A stretch of DNA of 64,000 nucleotides from a bacterium (GTDB taxonomy: Bacteria > SZUA-182 > DTGQ01). Location of the stretch: positions 1-64,000 of the forward strand of contig JAILZY010000003.1 of the NCBI GenBank assembly GCA_023512255.1, written 5' to 3'. The notes under the pieces were generated by a model. It had not been told where the DNA came from and made no database searches. It saw only the letters and a list, made by a program, of their open reading frames with translations. The position numbers and the translations under genes were made by a program. Positions 26,642-34,481 of this stretch are shown here, piece after piece; position 1 is the first letter of the stretch, and the number at the start of each line of letters is the position of its first letter.

Positions 26642-27368
26642 TACAACCAGACTTCCAGGCTTCCCAGACTTCCCAAATCTCATCCAAAACCTCATTGAGA
26701 CTTTCAAAACCTCATTCCCTGCAATACTCAGCACTCGGTAAACTACTCAGCACCCTGTAACTGCCATGAAAAAAAGAACTAGCACCACCCTATGACTTGT
26801 GCCCTGAAAAAAATATAGCTTCGCCCTCTCAGTTTCAAGAAGTTCTTAAAACCGCTAAAAATCACTCTAAATAAGACCTGATTCAAATTAATAAAATCCG
26901 CCGGCTGACCCTTTACTGAATTCGCTGACTAGCCCTTTGCTGGCTGACCCTTTGCCCTTTGCTGGCTGGCTCTTTACTGAGCAATCTATCCCCAAAATCT
27001 ACCCAGGTGAATAACCTCACCCCAGATGATCTCACCACAGGTAAATGATCTCACCCAGTCCACCTAACTCAGGCTTTTTTAATGGCATTTTTAATTCTTT
27101 AATAGGTATGCAAGACAAATGCCAGCATTATACTATAAATAGTACTCTATTTTATAATTAATAATGTTATTAAATATAATTTATATTGCCCAAAAATATA
27201 AAAAAACACTATAAATTGATAAACTATAAATAGAAAATTGTTGTCTATTTTTTAGTATGAAAAGTAGTTGCATATAATTTAATGTCTTATTAATCAATAT
27301 AATAATAAAATAATATGCAAATAATTTCACAATCATAAGCCGTTCTGTATCTCTATCTCAATATCTAT

Positions 27369-27410
27369 CTCAATATGCCTAACTCAATATGCCTAACTCA
27401 ATATGCCTAA
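27369..27410. repeat. Tandem 14-bp repeat, three units
   Basis: CTCAATATGCCTAA is repeated three times without change. A related CTCAATATCTAT unit lies just before it. This is a typical slippage-prone micro-satellite. Confidence 0.9.
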
Positions 27411-27441
27411 GCTCTATCTTAATGCCTAATTACCAATAAGT

Positions 27442-27484
27442 ACCTATCAGGAGAGGACCTATCAGGAGAGGACCTATCAGGAGG
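27442..27484. repeat. Tandem 15-bp repeat, nearly three units
   Basis: ACCTATCAGGAGAGG occurs twice in full and then once more as ACCTATCAGGAGG. It lies about 90 bases before the first channel gene, so copy-number change could alter that gene's leader. Confidence 0.9.
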
Positions 27485-27576
27485 CTTGACCTTTTGCCCC
27501 AAAGTGCCGAAAAGAAATTATAAGGAACACAACCCTACCGTGGCCAGAAACGTAGATCGAAACCTTAAACCGCGTT

Positions 27577-28734
27577 ATGTCTCCTAAGAGGCAAAATAAT
27601 AGCCAAACTTTGATAGCCAAATCTCTCGATGAGAAGCTCCGGTCAATGGATCAGTCAAAACTCATCCAGACCGTAAAACAACTCTCGCTGGAGAATGAAC
27701 AGCAAAAAGGAATAATTCGCTATCAAAAGGAGGAGATTCAAAGTCTGACTGACCGCCTCCTGAGTGCAGAAAAGCAGTTAATCAAAAGTACAGAAAAGCA
27801 GCTGATCAACCAGGAGTGTCAAGATGCCTCTCTCTGCTCCCCAGGAGAGGGAGAAGGCCAAGGCCCAAAGCGCCACCTCCTGACTACCTCCCTATCCCCA
27901 CCTGGTGGAGAGGAAGCTGTGGGAAGCTTGCTGCCACTCCTTGAGGCCATAGAAGATGGCGCACCCTCAGGGAGAAGGAAGGGAAGCAGACTGCACCAGT
28001 TGCTGGCCGAGGCCTTTTTGAATAAAAATTCTGGCTCTTATCGCCTAGTCAACACCTTCTTGGTCGGGTTGATTCTCTTTTCCGTGATCAGTGTCACTTT
28101 GGAGTCAGTGCCCTCGGTAGCCAAGCGATGGGAGGGCTTCTTTCACTGGTCAGAGCTAATTATTGTTGGGCTATTCACTATTGAATACCTGATCAATATC
28201 TTGGTAGCTGAAGATAAGCTCGGCTACATATTCGGACTCTGGGGATTGATTGACCTGATCGCCATCTTGCCTTCCTATTTTCACCTCATGGATCTTCGGG
28301 GTATAAAAATGGCCAGAACCTTGCGCATTGTCCGTTTTCTGCGGACGATCAGAATGATGCGGATCCTGAAGCTAGCTAAAAATACCACCGATCAGTATCA
28401 GCAAAGTGCCAGGCAGCGGATCCATACCCTAAAGCTCGATCTTCAGATCTACCTCACTGCCCTGTTTACCGTAATCATAATTTTCAGCACCCTAATCTAT
28501 TATGCGGAACGAAACACCCCCGGCACCCCTTTTACCAGCATACCTGCGGCCATGTGGTGGTGTGTGGTTACCATCACTACGGTCGGCTATGGGGATATGT
28601 ATCCCGCTACCCTAGGGGGAAAGCTTATCGCGGCCACAGCTATGATCATGGGGCTTGCTCTTTTTGGCATCCTCATGAATGTCATCGGAAAGGCCATGAT
28701 GACCTCTCTTTTTGGAACCACTGAACTTGATTGA
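27577..28734 (+). CDS. Voltage-gated-type potassium channel, copy 1
   Basis: A 385-residue six-helix channel of the ion transport family. A cytoplasmic coiled coil (about residues 20-75) and a low-complexity linker precede S1-S6. The S4 voltage sensor is the arginine ladder RTLRIVRFLRTIRMMRILK. The pore carries the potassium filter TTVGYGD (335-340). It is followed immediately by a close paralogue in the same orientation. The linker (about 80-145) is where the two copies differ most. I see no strong ribosome-binding site, so the ATG start is likely but not proven. Role: potassium efflux or membrane-potential control. Confidence 0.9.
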   Translation: MSPKRQNNSQTLIAKSLDEKLRSMDQSKLIQTVKQLSLENEQQKGIIRYQKEEIQSLTDRLLSAEKQLIKSTEKQLINQECQDASLCSPGEGEGQGPKRHLLTTSLSPPGGEEAVGSLLPLLEAIEDGAPSGRRKGSRLHQLLAEAFLNKNSGSYRLVNTFLVGLILFSVISVTLESVPSVAKRWEGFFHWSELIIVGLFTIEYLINILVAEDKLGYIFGLWGLIDLIAILPSYFHLMDLRGIKMARTLRIVRFLRTIRMMRILKLAKNTTDQYQQSARQRIHTLKLDLQIYLTALFTVIIIFSTLIYYAERNTPGTPFTSIPAAMWWCVVTITTVGYGDMYPATLGGKLIAATAMIMGLALFGILMNVIGKAMMTSLFGTTELD

Positions 28735-28742
28735 GGATATTT

Positions 28743-29774
28743 ATGTCGGCTAAAAAGAGAATATCCAAAATTGATCTTACCGATCAAGGAATGCGGCCAA
28801 AGAGTAAACAGGAGCTGCTCCAAGCCATCGAGCGTCTGTCTGAAGAAAACGAGCGGCAGAGAGGAATAATTCAATATCAGAGGGAGGAGATTCAGACCCT
28901 GACCCGCCGCCTTCTGGATTTGGAAAGGCAGATGGATAGTCAAATCGCCCACTCCTCTCAAGAGGTGGGAGCGCTGCTGCCACTGCTAGAGTCAATGGAA
29001 GAGCCCCCTCCCCCAAAAAAGGGCAGCAAGCTGCATCAAATATTAAGTGATGCCTTTCTCAATAAAGACTCTCGATCCTATACCGTGGTCAACAACTTCC
29101 TGGTAGGGCTGATCCTTTTTTCCGTTCTTGGTGTTACTCTAGAATCCGTGCCTTCGCTCATGGATAGATGGGGAGCTTTCTTCTATTGGTCTGAGCTGAT
29201 TGTGGTCAGCCTGTTTACCGTCGAGTATCTTATCAATATCTTCGTGGCTGAAAACAAGCTCGGATACATCTTCAGCCTCTGGGGACTGATTGACCTGATC
29301 GCCATCCTGCCTTCCTATTTTCACCTCATGGATCTTCGGGACATCAAAATGGCTAGAACCTTGCGGATTATCCGCTTCCTGCGAACGATCAGGATGATGC
29401 GGATTCTGAAACTGGCCAAAAGCACCGCTGATCGCTACCATAAGAGCGCCCGCCAGCGCATAAATACCTTGAAATTGGATCTACAAATCTATGCCACTAC
29501 TCTATTTAGTGTAATCATAATTTGCAGCACTCTAATCTATTATGCGGAACGTAACACCCCCGGCACCCCTTTTACCAGCATACCTGCGGCCATGTGGTGG
29601 TGTGTGGTTACCATCACTACGGTCGGCTATGGGGATATGTATCCCGCTACCCTAGGGGGGAAACTCATCGCGGCCGCAGCTATGATCATGGGACTTGCTC
29701 TTTTTGGCATCCTCATGAATGTCATCGGAAAGGCCATGATGACCTCTCTTTTTGGAACCCCAAAGCTTGATTGA
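28743..29774 (+). CDS. Voltage-gated-type potassium channel, copy 2
   Basis: A 343-residue paralogue of the preceding channel with the same order: coiled coil (about 20-70), S1-S3, S4 ladder RTLRIIRFLRTIRMMRILK, pore filter TTVGYGD (293-298) and S6. I start it at ATG 28743, where TGAGGAT gives a ribosome-binding site overlapping the stop of copy 1; a TTG four codons earlier is less likely. Its last 240 bases are almost identical to those of copy 1, while the N-terminal halves have diverged, so recombination has probably kept the pore region alike. Adjacent paralogues could form heterotetramers. Confidence 0.9.
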   Translation: MSAKKRISKIDLTDQGMRPKSKQELLQAIERLSEENERQRGIIQYQREEIQTLTRRLLDLERQMDSQIAHSSQEVGALLPLLESMEEPPPPKKGSKLHQILSDAFLNKDSRSYTVVNNFLVGLILFSVLGVTLESVPSLMDRWGAFFYWSELIVVSLFTVEYLINIFVAENKLGYIFSLWGLIDLIAILPSYFHLMDLRDIKMARTLRIIRFLRTIRMMRILKLAKSTADRYHKSARQRINTLKLDLQIYATTLFSVIIICSTLIYYAERNTPGTPFTSIPAAMWWCVVTITTVGYGDMYPATLGGKLIAAAAMIMGLALFGILMNVIGKAMMTSLFGTPKLD

Positions 29775-29791
29775 ACCCCAAAGCTTGATTG
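29756..29791. repeat. 18-bp tandem duplication over a stop codon
   Basis: ACCCCAAAGCTTGATTGA occurs twice in tandem. The first copy encodes the last residues and stop of channel copy 2; the second is untranslated. Confidence 0.9.
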
Positions 29792-29906
29792 AGCGAGTGC
29801 CGCACTGCTATATTATTTGAGAGCTGGACAGTTAAAATAAAATCTATTTGATCTTTTCCCCCCTTTGTATTACACTCATCCATATGTTGGGGTAAGGTCA
29901 GGCATG

Positions 29907-30049
29907 GCTATATTATAAGCATACACTCTTATAATCTATGATTATAAGAGTTCTATCTTATAATATTTCTATCTTATATAGCTTATATAGCCTGACGATG
30001 GTAAGGGAATAGAAAGCTGGGAATTCTATGCAGTTATAGCGGGTGATGC
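29907..30049 (+). repeat. Upstream partial duplicate of the satD leader and first codons
   Basis: This segment matches 30050-30216 from the palindromic leader through about 14 codons of the SatD-like gene. The start codon is changed from ATG to ATA, and the frame (ESWEFYAVIAGDAALL) stops at the junction. It is a truncated tandem copy and cannot make the protein. Confidence 0.85.
29926..29950. promoter_or_regulatory. Perfect palindrome, copy 1 (candidate operator)
   Basis: Arms CTCTTATAATC and GATTATAAGAG are separated by TAT. It is identical to the palindrome at 30070-30094 in the duplicated leader. Because the downstream protein ends in a helix-turn-helix, autoregulation is plausible, though not shown. 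Confidence 0.5.
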
Positions 30050-30069
30050 GGCTCTATTATAAGTATACA

Positions 30070-30094
30070 CTCTTATAATCTATGATTATAAGAG
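30070..30094. promoter_or_regulatory. Perfect palindrome, copy 2 (candidate operator)
   Basis: The same 11-bp arms and 3-bp centre as copy 1, about 80 bases upstream of the SatD-like start. Further partial repeats (ATAATCATAGATTA) follow between it and the gene. It could be an operator or a terminator-like hairpin, but no T-run follows it. Confidence 0.5.
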
Positions 30095-30175
30095 TTCTAT
30101 CTTATAATCATAGATTACTTATATAATCATAGATTATCTATAATCATAGCTTATATAGCCCGGCGATAGAGGGGA

Positions 30176-30853
30176 ATGGAAAGCCGGAAACTGTATGCAG
30201 TTATAACAGGTGATATAGTAAGATCGACCAGGTTTACACCGGATCAGCGGGATGGGGTGTTGTCAACCTTAAAGGCCGCTTTTGAGACTGTGAAAGATAC
30301 CCTATCCGGTGCTCTGTGTACGCCCTTCTCGATTTATCGGGGAGATAGCTTTCAGGGAGTATTGGATAGACCAGAGCTTGCCCTGCGGGCAGTGCTCATC
30401 ATTCGGGCAAGTCTTGGATGCGGTTTTCTGGCTGCGCATCGCCGGCTGAGGCTCGATGCCCGGATGGCAGTAGGCATTGGAGAAGTTGATTTTCTTCCCA
30501 AGGGTTCAAGCTCCGAAGGGGACGGGGAGGCTTTTCGGCTCTCAGGGCCTGCCCTTGATAATATGGATAGGATGAGAGGGGGGCAGCGGCTGGCGATTCG
30601 AACACGGTGGCCGGAGGTTAATGCCGAATTTGATGCCGAGTGTGCCTTGCTGGATGCTCTGATCAGCAAATGGTCTGTGGGGCAGGCGCAGGTCATTATG
30701 GCCCAGGTCAGGAATCTGACTCAAGGTGCGGCTGCCCGCGAGCTTGGTATTTCTCAGCCCGCGGTCCAACAGCGTCTGAAGCATGCTGGCGGTTGGGCAG
30801 TGGCTGAGTTCTGTCGTCGCTATGAGGAGGTTATCAGCCGACTTAAGGGGTAA
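30176..30853 (+). CDS. SatD-family protein with C-terminal helix-turn-helix
   Basis: A 225-residue SatD-like protein. The conserved segments are YAVITGDIVRS (7-17), IYRGDSFQ (53-60) and ARMAVGIGEVD (94-104), followed by a GPALDNMDRM segment. Residues about 180-205 form a helix-turn-helix (GAAARELGISQPAVQQRL). The spacing of GDI, RGDSF and R-x3-GIG is reminiscent of class III nucleotide cyclase palms, but this is my inference. The next gene encodes its usual DUF3307 membrane partner. The ATG sits one base after GAGGGGA, a very short ribosome-binding spacing, so the real start could be a little downstream. Confidence 0.75.
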   Translation: MESRKLYAVITGDIVRSTRFTPDQRDGVLSTLKAAFETVKDTLSGALCTPFSIYRGDSFQGVLDRPELALRAVLIIRASLGCGFLAAHRRLRLDARMAVGIGEVDFLPKGSSSEGDGEAFRLSGPALDNMDRMRGGQRLAIRTRWPEVNAEFDAECALLDALISKWSVGQAQVIMAQVRNLTQGAAARELGISQPAVQQRLKHAGGWAVAEFCRRYEEVISRLKG

Positions 30854-30855
30854 GG

Positions 30856-30919
30856 TTATTAAAAGTTTTAGGAAAGGGGTTTTAAGGGGAAAACCCTTAC
30901 TCGATAAGGGTTTTCTCCC
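30856..30919. repeat. Repeat family D, single unit
   Basis: ATTAAAAGTTTTAGGAAAGG is followed by a hairpin GAAAACCCTTA/TAAGGGTTTTC with a 5-base loop. The same two parts recur in the large palindromic unit near 53.2 kb. It lies between the SatD-like and DUF3307 genes. No T-run follows, so it is probably not a simple terminator. Confidence 0.7.
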
Positions 30920-30955
30920 TCGACTTGATTATGAAGGAATGGGGAAGTTTTTATT

Positions 30956-31714
30956 ATGCTGCCACAAGGTAGTGAGGTAGTATTTTTTCGCCTTATCATG
31001 GCCCATCTTGTGGCTGACTTTCTCCTCCAGAGGGAGTGCTGGGTACGTCAGCGGTTTCAAAAAAAATGGGCTTCCCCCTGGCTTTATGCCCACGGGGCTA
31101 CAGCGTCTGCCTTAGCCTATCTTTTAGCAGGATACTGGAGGGTCTTCTGGCTGCCGATAGGCATCTTCGTCTCTCACGTTCTGCTGGATGGTTTAAAAGC
31201 CCAGCAAGAGGGAGGAGATAACAACTGTCGGGCTTTCCTCCTTGATCAGACGGGGCATCTTCTAACTATCTTAATCTTTTGGATGCTGTTGACAAAAGTC
31301 CACCTGGCTCATCTTTGGGCCATTATTTTCTCTCTATGCTCTAGCAGGACATTTTGGATTTTGGCCCTGTGCTACTTTTTGGCCCTTTGGCCAGCGGGGT
31401 TTTGGATCGGGAAAATTACCCATCCTTGGCGAAAGCAGATCGAGGAGTCAGCCTCACAGGGGCTGGCCAAGGCAGGGCTTTGGATCGGCTGTCTGGAGAG
31501 GGTATTGATACTGACCTTTGTACTTTTGAACCAATTTGGGGCTATAGGGTTTCTGATTGCCGCCAAGTCTATCTTTCGTTTCAATGAAATCAGCCTCCCT
31601 GAGCGGAGGAAGGAGGCAGAGTATATCCTGATTGGAACCATGATCAGCTTTGCTATTGCCATTGGGCTGGGGATCCTGGCCCGCTTGAGCTTGCATTATC
31701 CTCTCCTACAGTAG
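30956..31714 (+). CDS. DUF3307 membrane protein
   Basis: A 252-residue membrane protein. The N-terminal half has the DUF3307 signature (MAHLVADFLLQRECWVRQR, then HVLLDGLK), and there are about six hydrophobic helices in all. The family is typically encoded next to SatD proteins, as here. Function is unknown. The C-terminal half is a further membrane region not conserved in short family members. A family A element lies 10 bases past the stop. Confidence 0.75.
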   Translation: MLPQGSEVVFFRLIMAHLVADFLLQRECWVRQRFQKKWASPWLYAHGATASALAYLLAGYWRVFWLPIGIFVSHVLLDGLKAQQEGGDNNCRAFLLDQTGHLLTILIFWMLLTKVHLAHLWAIIFSLCSSRTFWILALCYFLALWPAGFWIGKITHPWRKQIEESASQGLAKAGLWIGCLERVLILTFVLLNQFGAIGFLIAAKSIFRFNEISLPERRKEAEYILIGTMISFAIAIGLGILARLSLHYPLLQ

Positions 31715-31724
31715 TTAGTATGGT

Positions 31725-31838
31725 CGCTCTTATTTATTAGCTACCATTGAGAGACATAACCCTAATAAAGAGCTAAGCCCTTTCGAGGGTTTATGGTTAT
31801 TCTGATATAGGGTTTATGGTGTCTGATATATAAGAGCG
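31725..31838. mobile_element. MITE-like element, family A copy 4
   Basis: A 114-bp copy with ends CGCTCTTAT and ATAAGAGCG. It is flanked by a perfect 8-bp direct duplication, AGTATGGT at 31717-31724 and 31839-31846. It lies between the DUF3307 and cyclase genes and probably inserted recently, as it is near-identical to the copy at 5.9 kb. Confidence 0.95.
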
Positions 31839-31890
31839 AGTATGGTTAGGGTAGGATGGCATTTATTTTCTTAAGGAGACAGACAGCTCG

Positions 31891-32523
31891 ATGATTTACG
31901 ATCTTACCATGCCCCTTTTCCCAGGCCAGGTAGTGTGGCCAAACGATCCTGAAATTGAAATCGCTCCCTTTTCCTCTATCTCCTCAGGAGATGCGGCCGA
32001 TATCTCGCTGCTTCGGTTTGGAACTCATACTGGCACCCACATTGATGCTCCAAGTCACGTTCTGGCAGGAGGAGGTGGGGTTGATCAGATTCAGCCGGAA
32101 AAACTCATTGGCCCAGCTCAGGTTCTAGATCTTACCTTTGCTCAAGAAAAGCAGATTCTTCCCACGACTATCCGGCAAGCAGGGTTTTGTCGCCTCATCC
32201 CCCGACTGCTCTTAAAGACGAAAAACTCACAATTTGCCGAGGATCAAAGATTTCATCAAGACTACATCGCCCTAAGCATTGAGGCTGCCGCCTGGCTCAT
32301 TAAGGAAGAGGTTTTTCTGATTGGGATTGACTATCTCTCCATTGAGCCCTTTGACAATGCTGACTATACCATCCACCGAATGCTGCTATCGCAGCAGGTA
32401 GTGGTAGTTGAAGGCCTGAACTTGAGGGGTGTACCAGCGGGGATTTATGAGCTTTTCTGTGCACCTTTGAAAATTGTTCAGGCTGATGGTGCCCCAGCCA
32501 GGGTTTTTCTCAGAAGCTTATAA
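31891..32523 (+). CDS. Cyclase family protein (KynB-like metal hydrolase)
   Basis: A 210-residue cyclase-family protein (PF04199). The metal motif HTGTHIDAPSH (His46, His50, Asp52, His56) is intact, as is the later LIGIDYLSIEP segment. Family members include arylformamidase (kynurenine formamidase) and other amide or lactone hydrolases. No kynurenine pathway gene is nearby, so the substrate is open. AAGGAG lies 11-16 bases before the ATG. The stop TAA shares the palindrome TTATAA with the stop of the convergent phosphatase gene. Confidence 0.85.
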   Translation: MIYDLTMPLFPGQVVWPNDPEIEIAPFSSISSGDAADISLLRFGTHTGTHIDAPSHVLAGGGGVDQIQPEKLIGPAQVLDLTFAQEKQILPTTIRQAGFCRLIPRLLLKTKNSQFAEDQRFHQDYIALSIEAAAWLIKEEVFLIGIDYLSIEPFDNADYTIHRMLLSQQVVVVEGLNLRGVPAGIYELFCAPLKIVQADGAPARVFLRSL

Positions 32524-33552
32524 TTGTAATTGCCTTTGAATAGCCTCGATCACTGCCTGGTGTATCTTTCCGTTAGAGGCCGCAATGCCCTGATTAGCAG
32601 AAAGCTCTTTGCCTCTTCCGAAGTCAAGGCGCTGGCCATGGATATCAGATACCACGCCTCCTGCCTCTTCCACAATTAGGGAGCCGGCTGCATGGTCCCA
32701 GATTTTCTCCCGATAGCCGCTAGATTCAGGTGAAGGAAGCCGCAGATATAGATCCGCCTCTCCCCTGGCCAGCAAACTGTATTTGGTCTGGCCATCCATG
32801 CGGATAGGGGAAAGTGAGTTTTCAAAGCCTTGGAGAATCCTCTGCTGGGTTTGGTGGTCAGTATGGCTAGGTTCGAAGCTTTCAACTAAGCGGACCTGCC
32901 GCGGATCGCTGATCGAAGAGACCCGAAGAGGAAGGCTCTGCCTGCGGTCAAGACTGATCAGATAGGCACCTTCTCCTGCTACAGCCACAGAGAGGCTGCC
33001 CGCCTCAGGGTTATCCATCGGGCAAGAGGCCACAGGTGAGTGAAAAGAAAGGTTTGGACAGGCTAAAAGGCCAAGCTGCACTTTATGCTCAACGATGAGG
33101 GCCAGAGCAATAGCATACTGATCGAGGCGCAAAAACCCCTTAGTTCCATCAATAGGATCAAGTGTCCAGAAGCGGCCATCGGGCTGTCCAGATCCCAAGT
33201 CGATCCAATCGCATACGGCTTGTCTGCCAACCTTTCTCCCCAAGGTCTGCTCCACAGAATTCACGGTCAGCTCTAGCAGCGGCTGATTTTCTGGGCGAAT
33301 TAAGAGAGATGAGTTTTCTTCAGCTACAATGGGATCGTTCGGGAAGGCATCATTGAGGATACGGCAGATGATCGCCTGGGCGCCATAGTCGGCCACGGTA
33401 GCCGGACTGCGGTCAGTTTTCTCCACTATCCCCTTTTTCCGAGAGCCGAGCATCTCTTTTTGTACTCGATGACACAAAAATGCTGCCTTAATCAGGGCTT
33501 CAAGACCAACATTCTTTTCCTCTTCAAAGCATCCTCTATTTTTTTTCACCAA
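32518..33552 (-). CDS. HAL2/CysQ-like 3'(2'),5'-bisphosphate nucleotidase (inositol monophosphatase family)
   Basis: A 344-residue lithium-sensitive phosphatase family protein. It has VAEENSSLL, the metal site LDPIDGTKGFLR and the late WDHAAGSLIVEEAGG motif. The long spacing between the first two motifs fits plant SAL1/yeast HAL2-type enzymes that remove the 3' phosphate from PAP. It would recycle the by-product of sulfation or sulfate assimilation. No sulfation gene is seen nearby. It converges with the cyclase gene, the two overlapping by six bases at their stops. Confidence 0.85.
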   Translation of the reverse strand: MVKKNRGCFEEEKNVGLEALIKAAFLCHRVQKEMLGSRKKGIVEKTDRSPATVADYGAQAIICRILNDAFPNDPIVAEENSSLLIRPENQPLLELTVNSVEQTLGRKVGRQAVCDWIDLGSGQPDGRFWTLDPIDGTKGFLRLDQYAIALALIVEHKVQLGLLACPNLSFHSPVASCPMDNPEAGSLSVAVAGEGAYLISLDRRQSLPLRVSSISDPRQVRLVESFEPSHTDHQTQQRILQGFENSLSPIRMDGQTKYSLLARGEADLYLRLPSPESSGYREKIWDHAAGSLIVEEAGGVVSDIHGQRLDFGRGKELSANQGIAASNGKIHQAVIEAIQRQLQL

Positions 33553-33623
33553 TCAATCTCCTCATTCGCTCCGGGATAATCTATAAGAGATAGGACCTCT
33601 TCGCCAAGATAAATAATAAACTC

Positions 33624-34199
33624 TTACTTATTATGATAAATAATACTCTGGAGGGATCTTTTGGGCACATGGTGTACAGACTCATTATCCCGCCAATATC
33701 GTATATCCCCATCTTCACCTACTTCCTCAAGGCGAATCTGCTCGGCTGGTTTACCCAAGGCTAAAACCAGCAAAATCTTGTATCGCTCAGGGATAGAGAG
33801 AGCATCTCGCAATCCTTCCCGCTGAATGGAGCCGATTATGCATCCCCCAAGCCCCCTCTCCGTAGCCCCAAGCATGATGCTCATACTGGCAATGCCAGCA
33901 TCGAGATCAAAAGAGGTAGCCAGATTCGTGTCTCCCAGAATAATGATATAAGCTGATGGGCGCTCGCCTTCAGCCGGGCCTGGCCACTCCTTCAGATAAC
34001 CTGCCCAGGCCAGGTAAGGAAATATTTGGCTGTTTTCCCCTGGCTCCCAGGAGAGGTAAAATTTCAGCGGCTGGAGATTAGCTGCCGAAGGAGAGAGCCT
34101 GGCCAGATCAACCAGCTCTTCCAACTCCTTTTGGCTAATCTGAAAGCTTTGATCAAATCGCCTCACACTGCGGTTTTTGATGATCAGCTCCCGTAGCAT
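33624..34199 (-). CDS. Nitroreductase family protein
   Basis: A 191-residue FMN-dependent nitroreductase-family protein. The N-terminal IKNRSVRRFDQS and SPSAANLQPLKFY motifs bind FMN phosphate, and GLGGCIIGSIQREGLRD is the usual mid-domain loop. It likely reduces a nitro, quinone or flavin-type substrate with NAD(P)H. It is upstream of the phosphatase gene on the same strand, separated by about 70 bases. The natural substrate is unknown. Confidence 0.85.
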   Translation of the reverse strand: MLRELIIKNRSVRRFDQSFQISQKELEELVDLARLSPSAANLQPLKFYLSWEPGENSQIFPYLAWAGYLKEWPGPAEGERPSAYIIILGDTNLATSFDLDAGIASMSIMLGATERGLGGCIIGSIQREGLRDALSIPERYKILLVLALGKPAEQIRLEEVGEDGDIRYWRDNESVHHVPKRSLQSIIYHNK

Positions 34200-34481
34200 A
34201 AATTTTCCTTCCTTATCTCTTCATCTTATCTTTATGTCTCACATTATCTTTCCAAAATAAACTTTATGGAAAGCCAAATAAACCTAAGGGGAAAATTTCA
34301 CCCTCAGGTCAGGATCATTAACCATAACCCCCATCCATTATAACCCTATCCATTTCCTTTACTTCCCTATTGTATACCAATCCCTCCTCTTCTTGGAAGC
34401 CCTTTTCTACCCAGAAAGCTCTTTTTCTATCAAAAATCTTCTCAGGCTCATTTTTCAGGGTCAGCTAAGTTAATAATCAAT

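Larger units (their letters stand above)
26452..27576. other. 1.1-kb divergent non-coding region rich in short repeats
   Basis: This is the divergent gap between the glycan operon (leftward) and the channel genes (rightward). It holds a 19-bp near-tandem repeat, a full family C element, imperfect repeats of GCTGACCCTTT(G/A)CTG (26900-26980), a very AT-rich tract (27110-27330) and two tandem micro-repeats just before the first channel gene. No gene is convincing. Both operon promoters must lie here, but I cannot fix them. Confidence 0.65.
29775..30175. other. Intergenic region with a duplicated satD leader
   Basis: About 400 AT-rich bases containing two copies of the leader of the SatD-like gene, each with a long palindrome. 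Nothing else is recognisable before about 29900. Confidence 0.6.
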
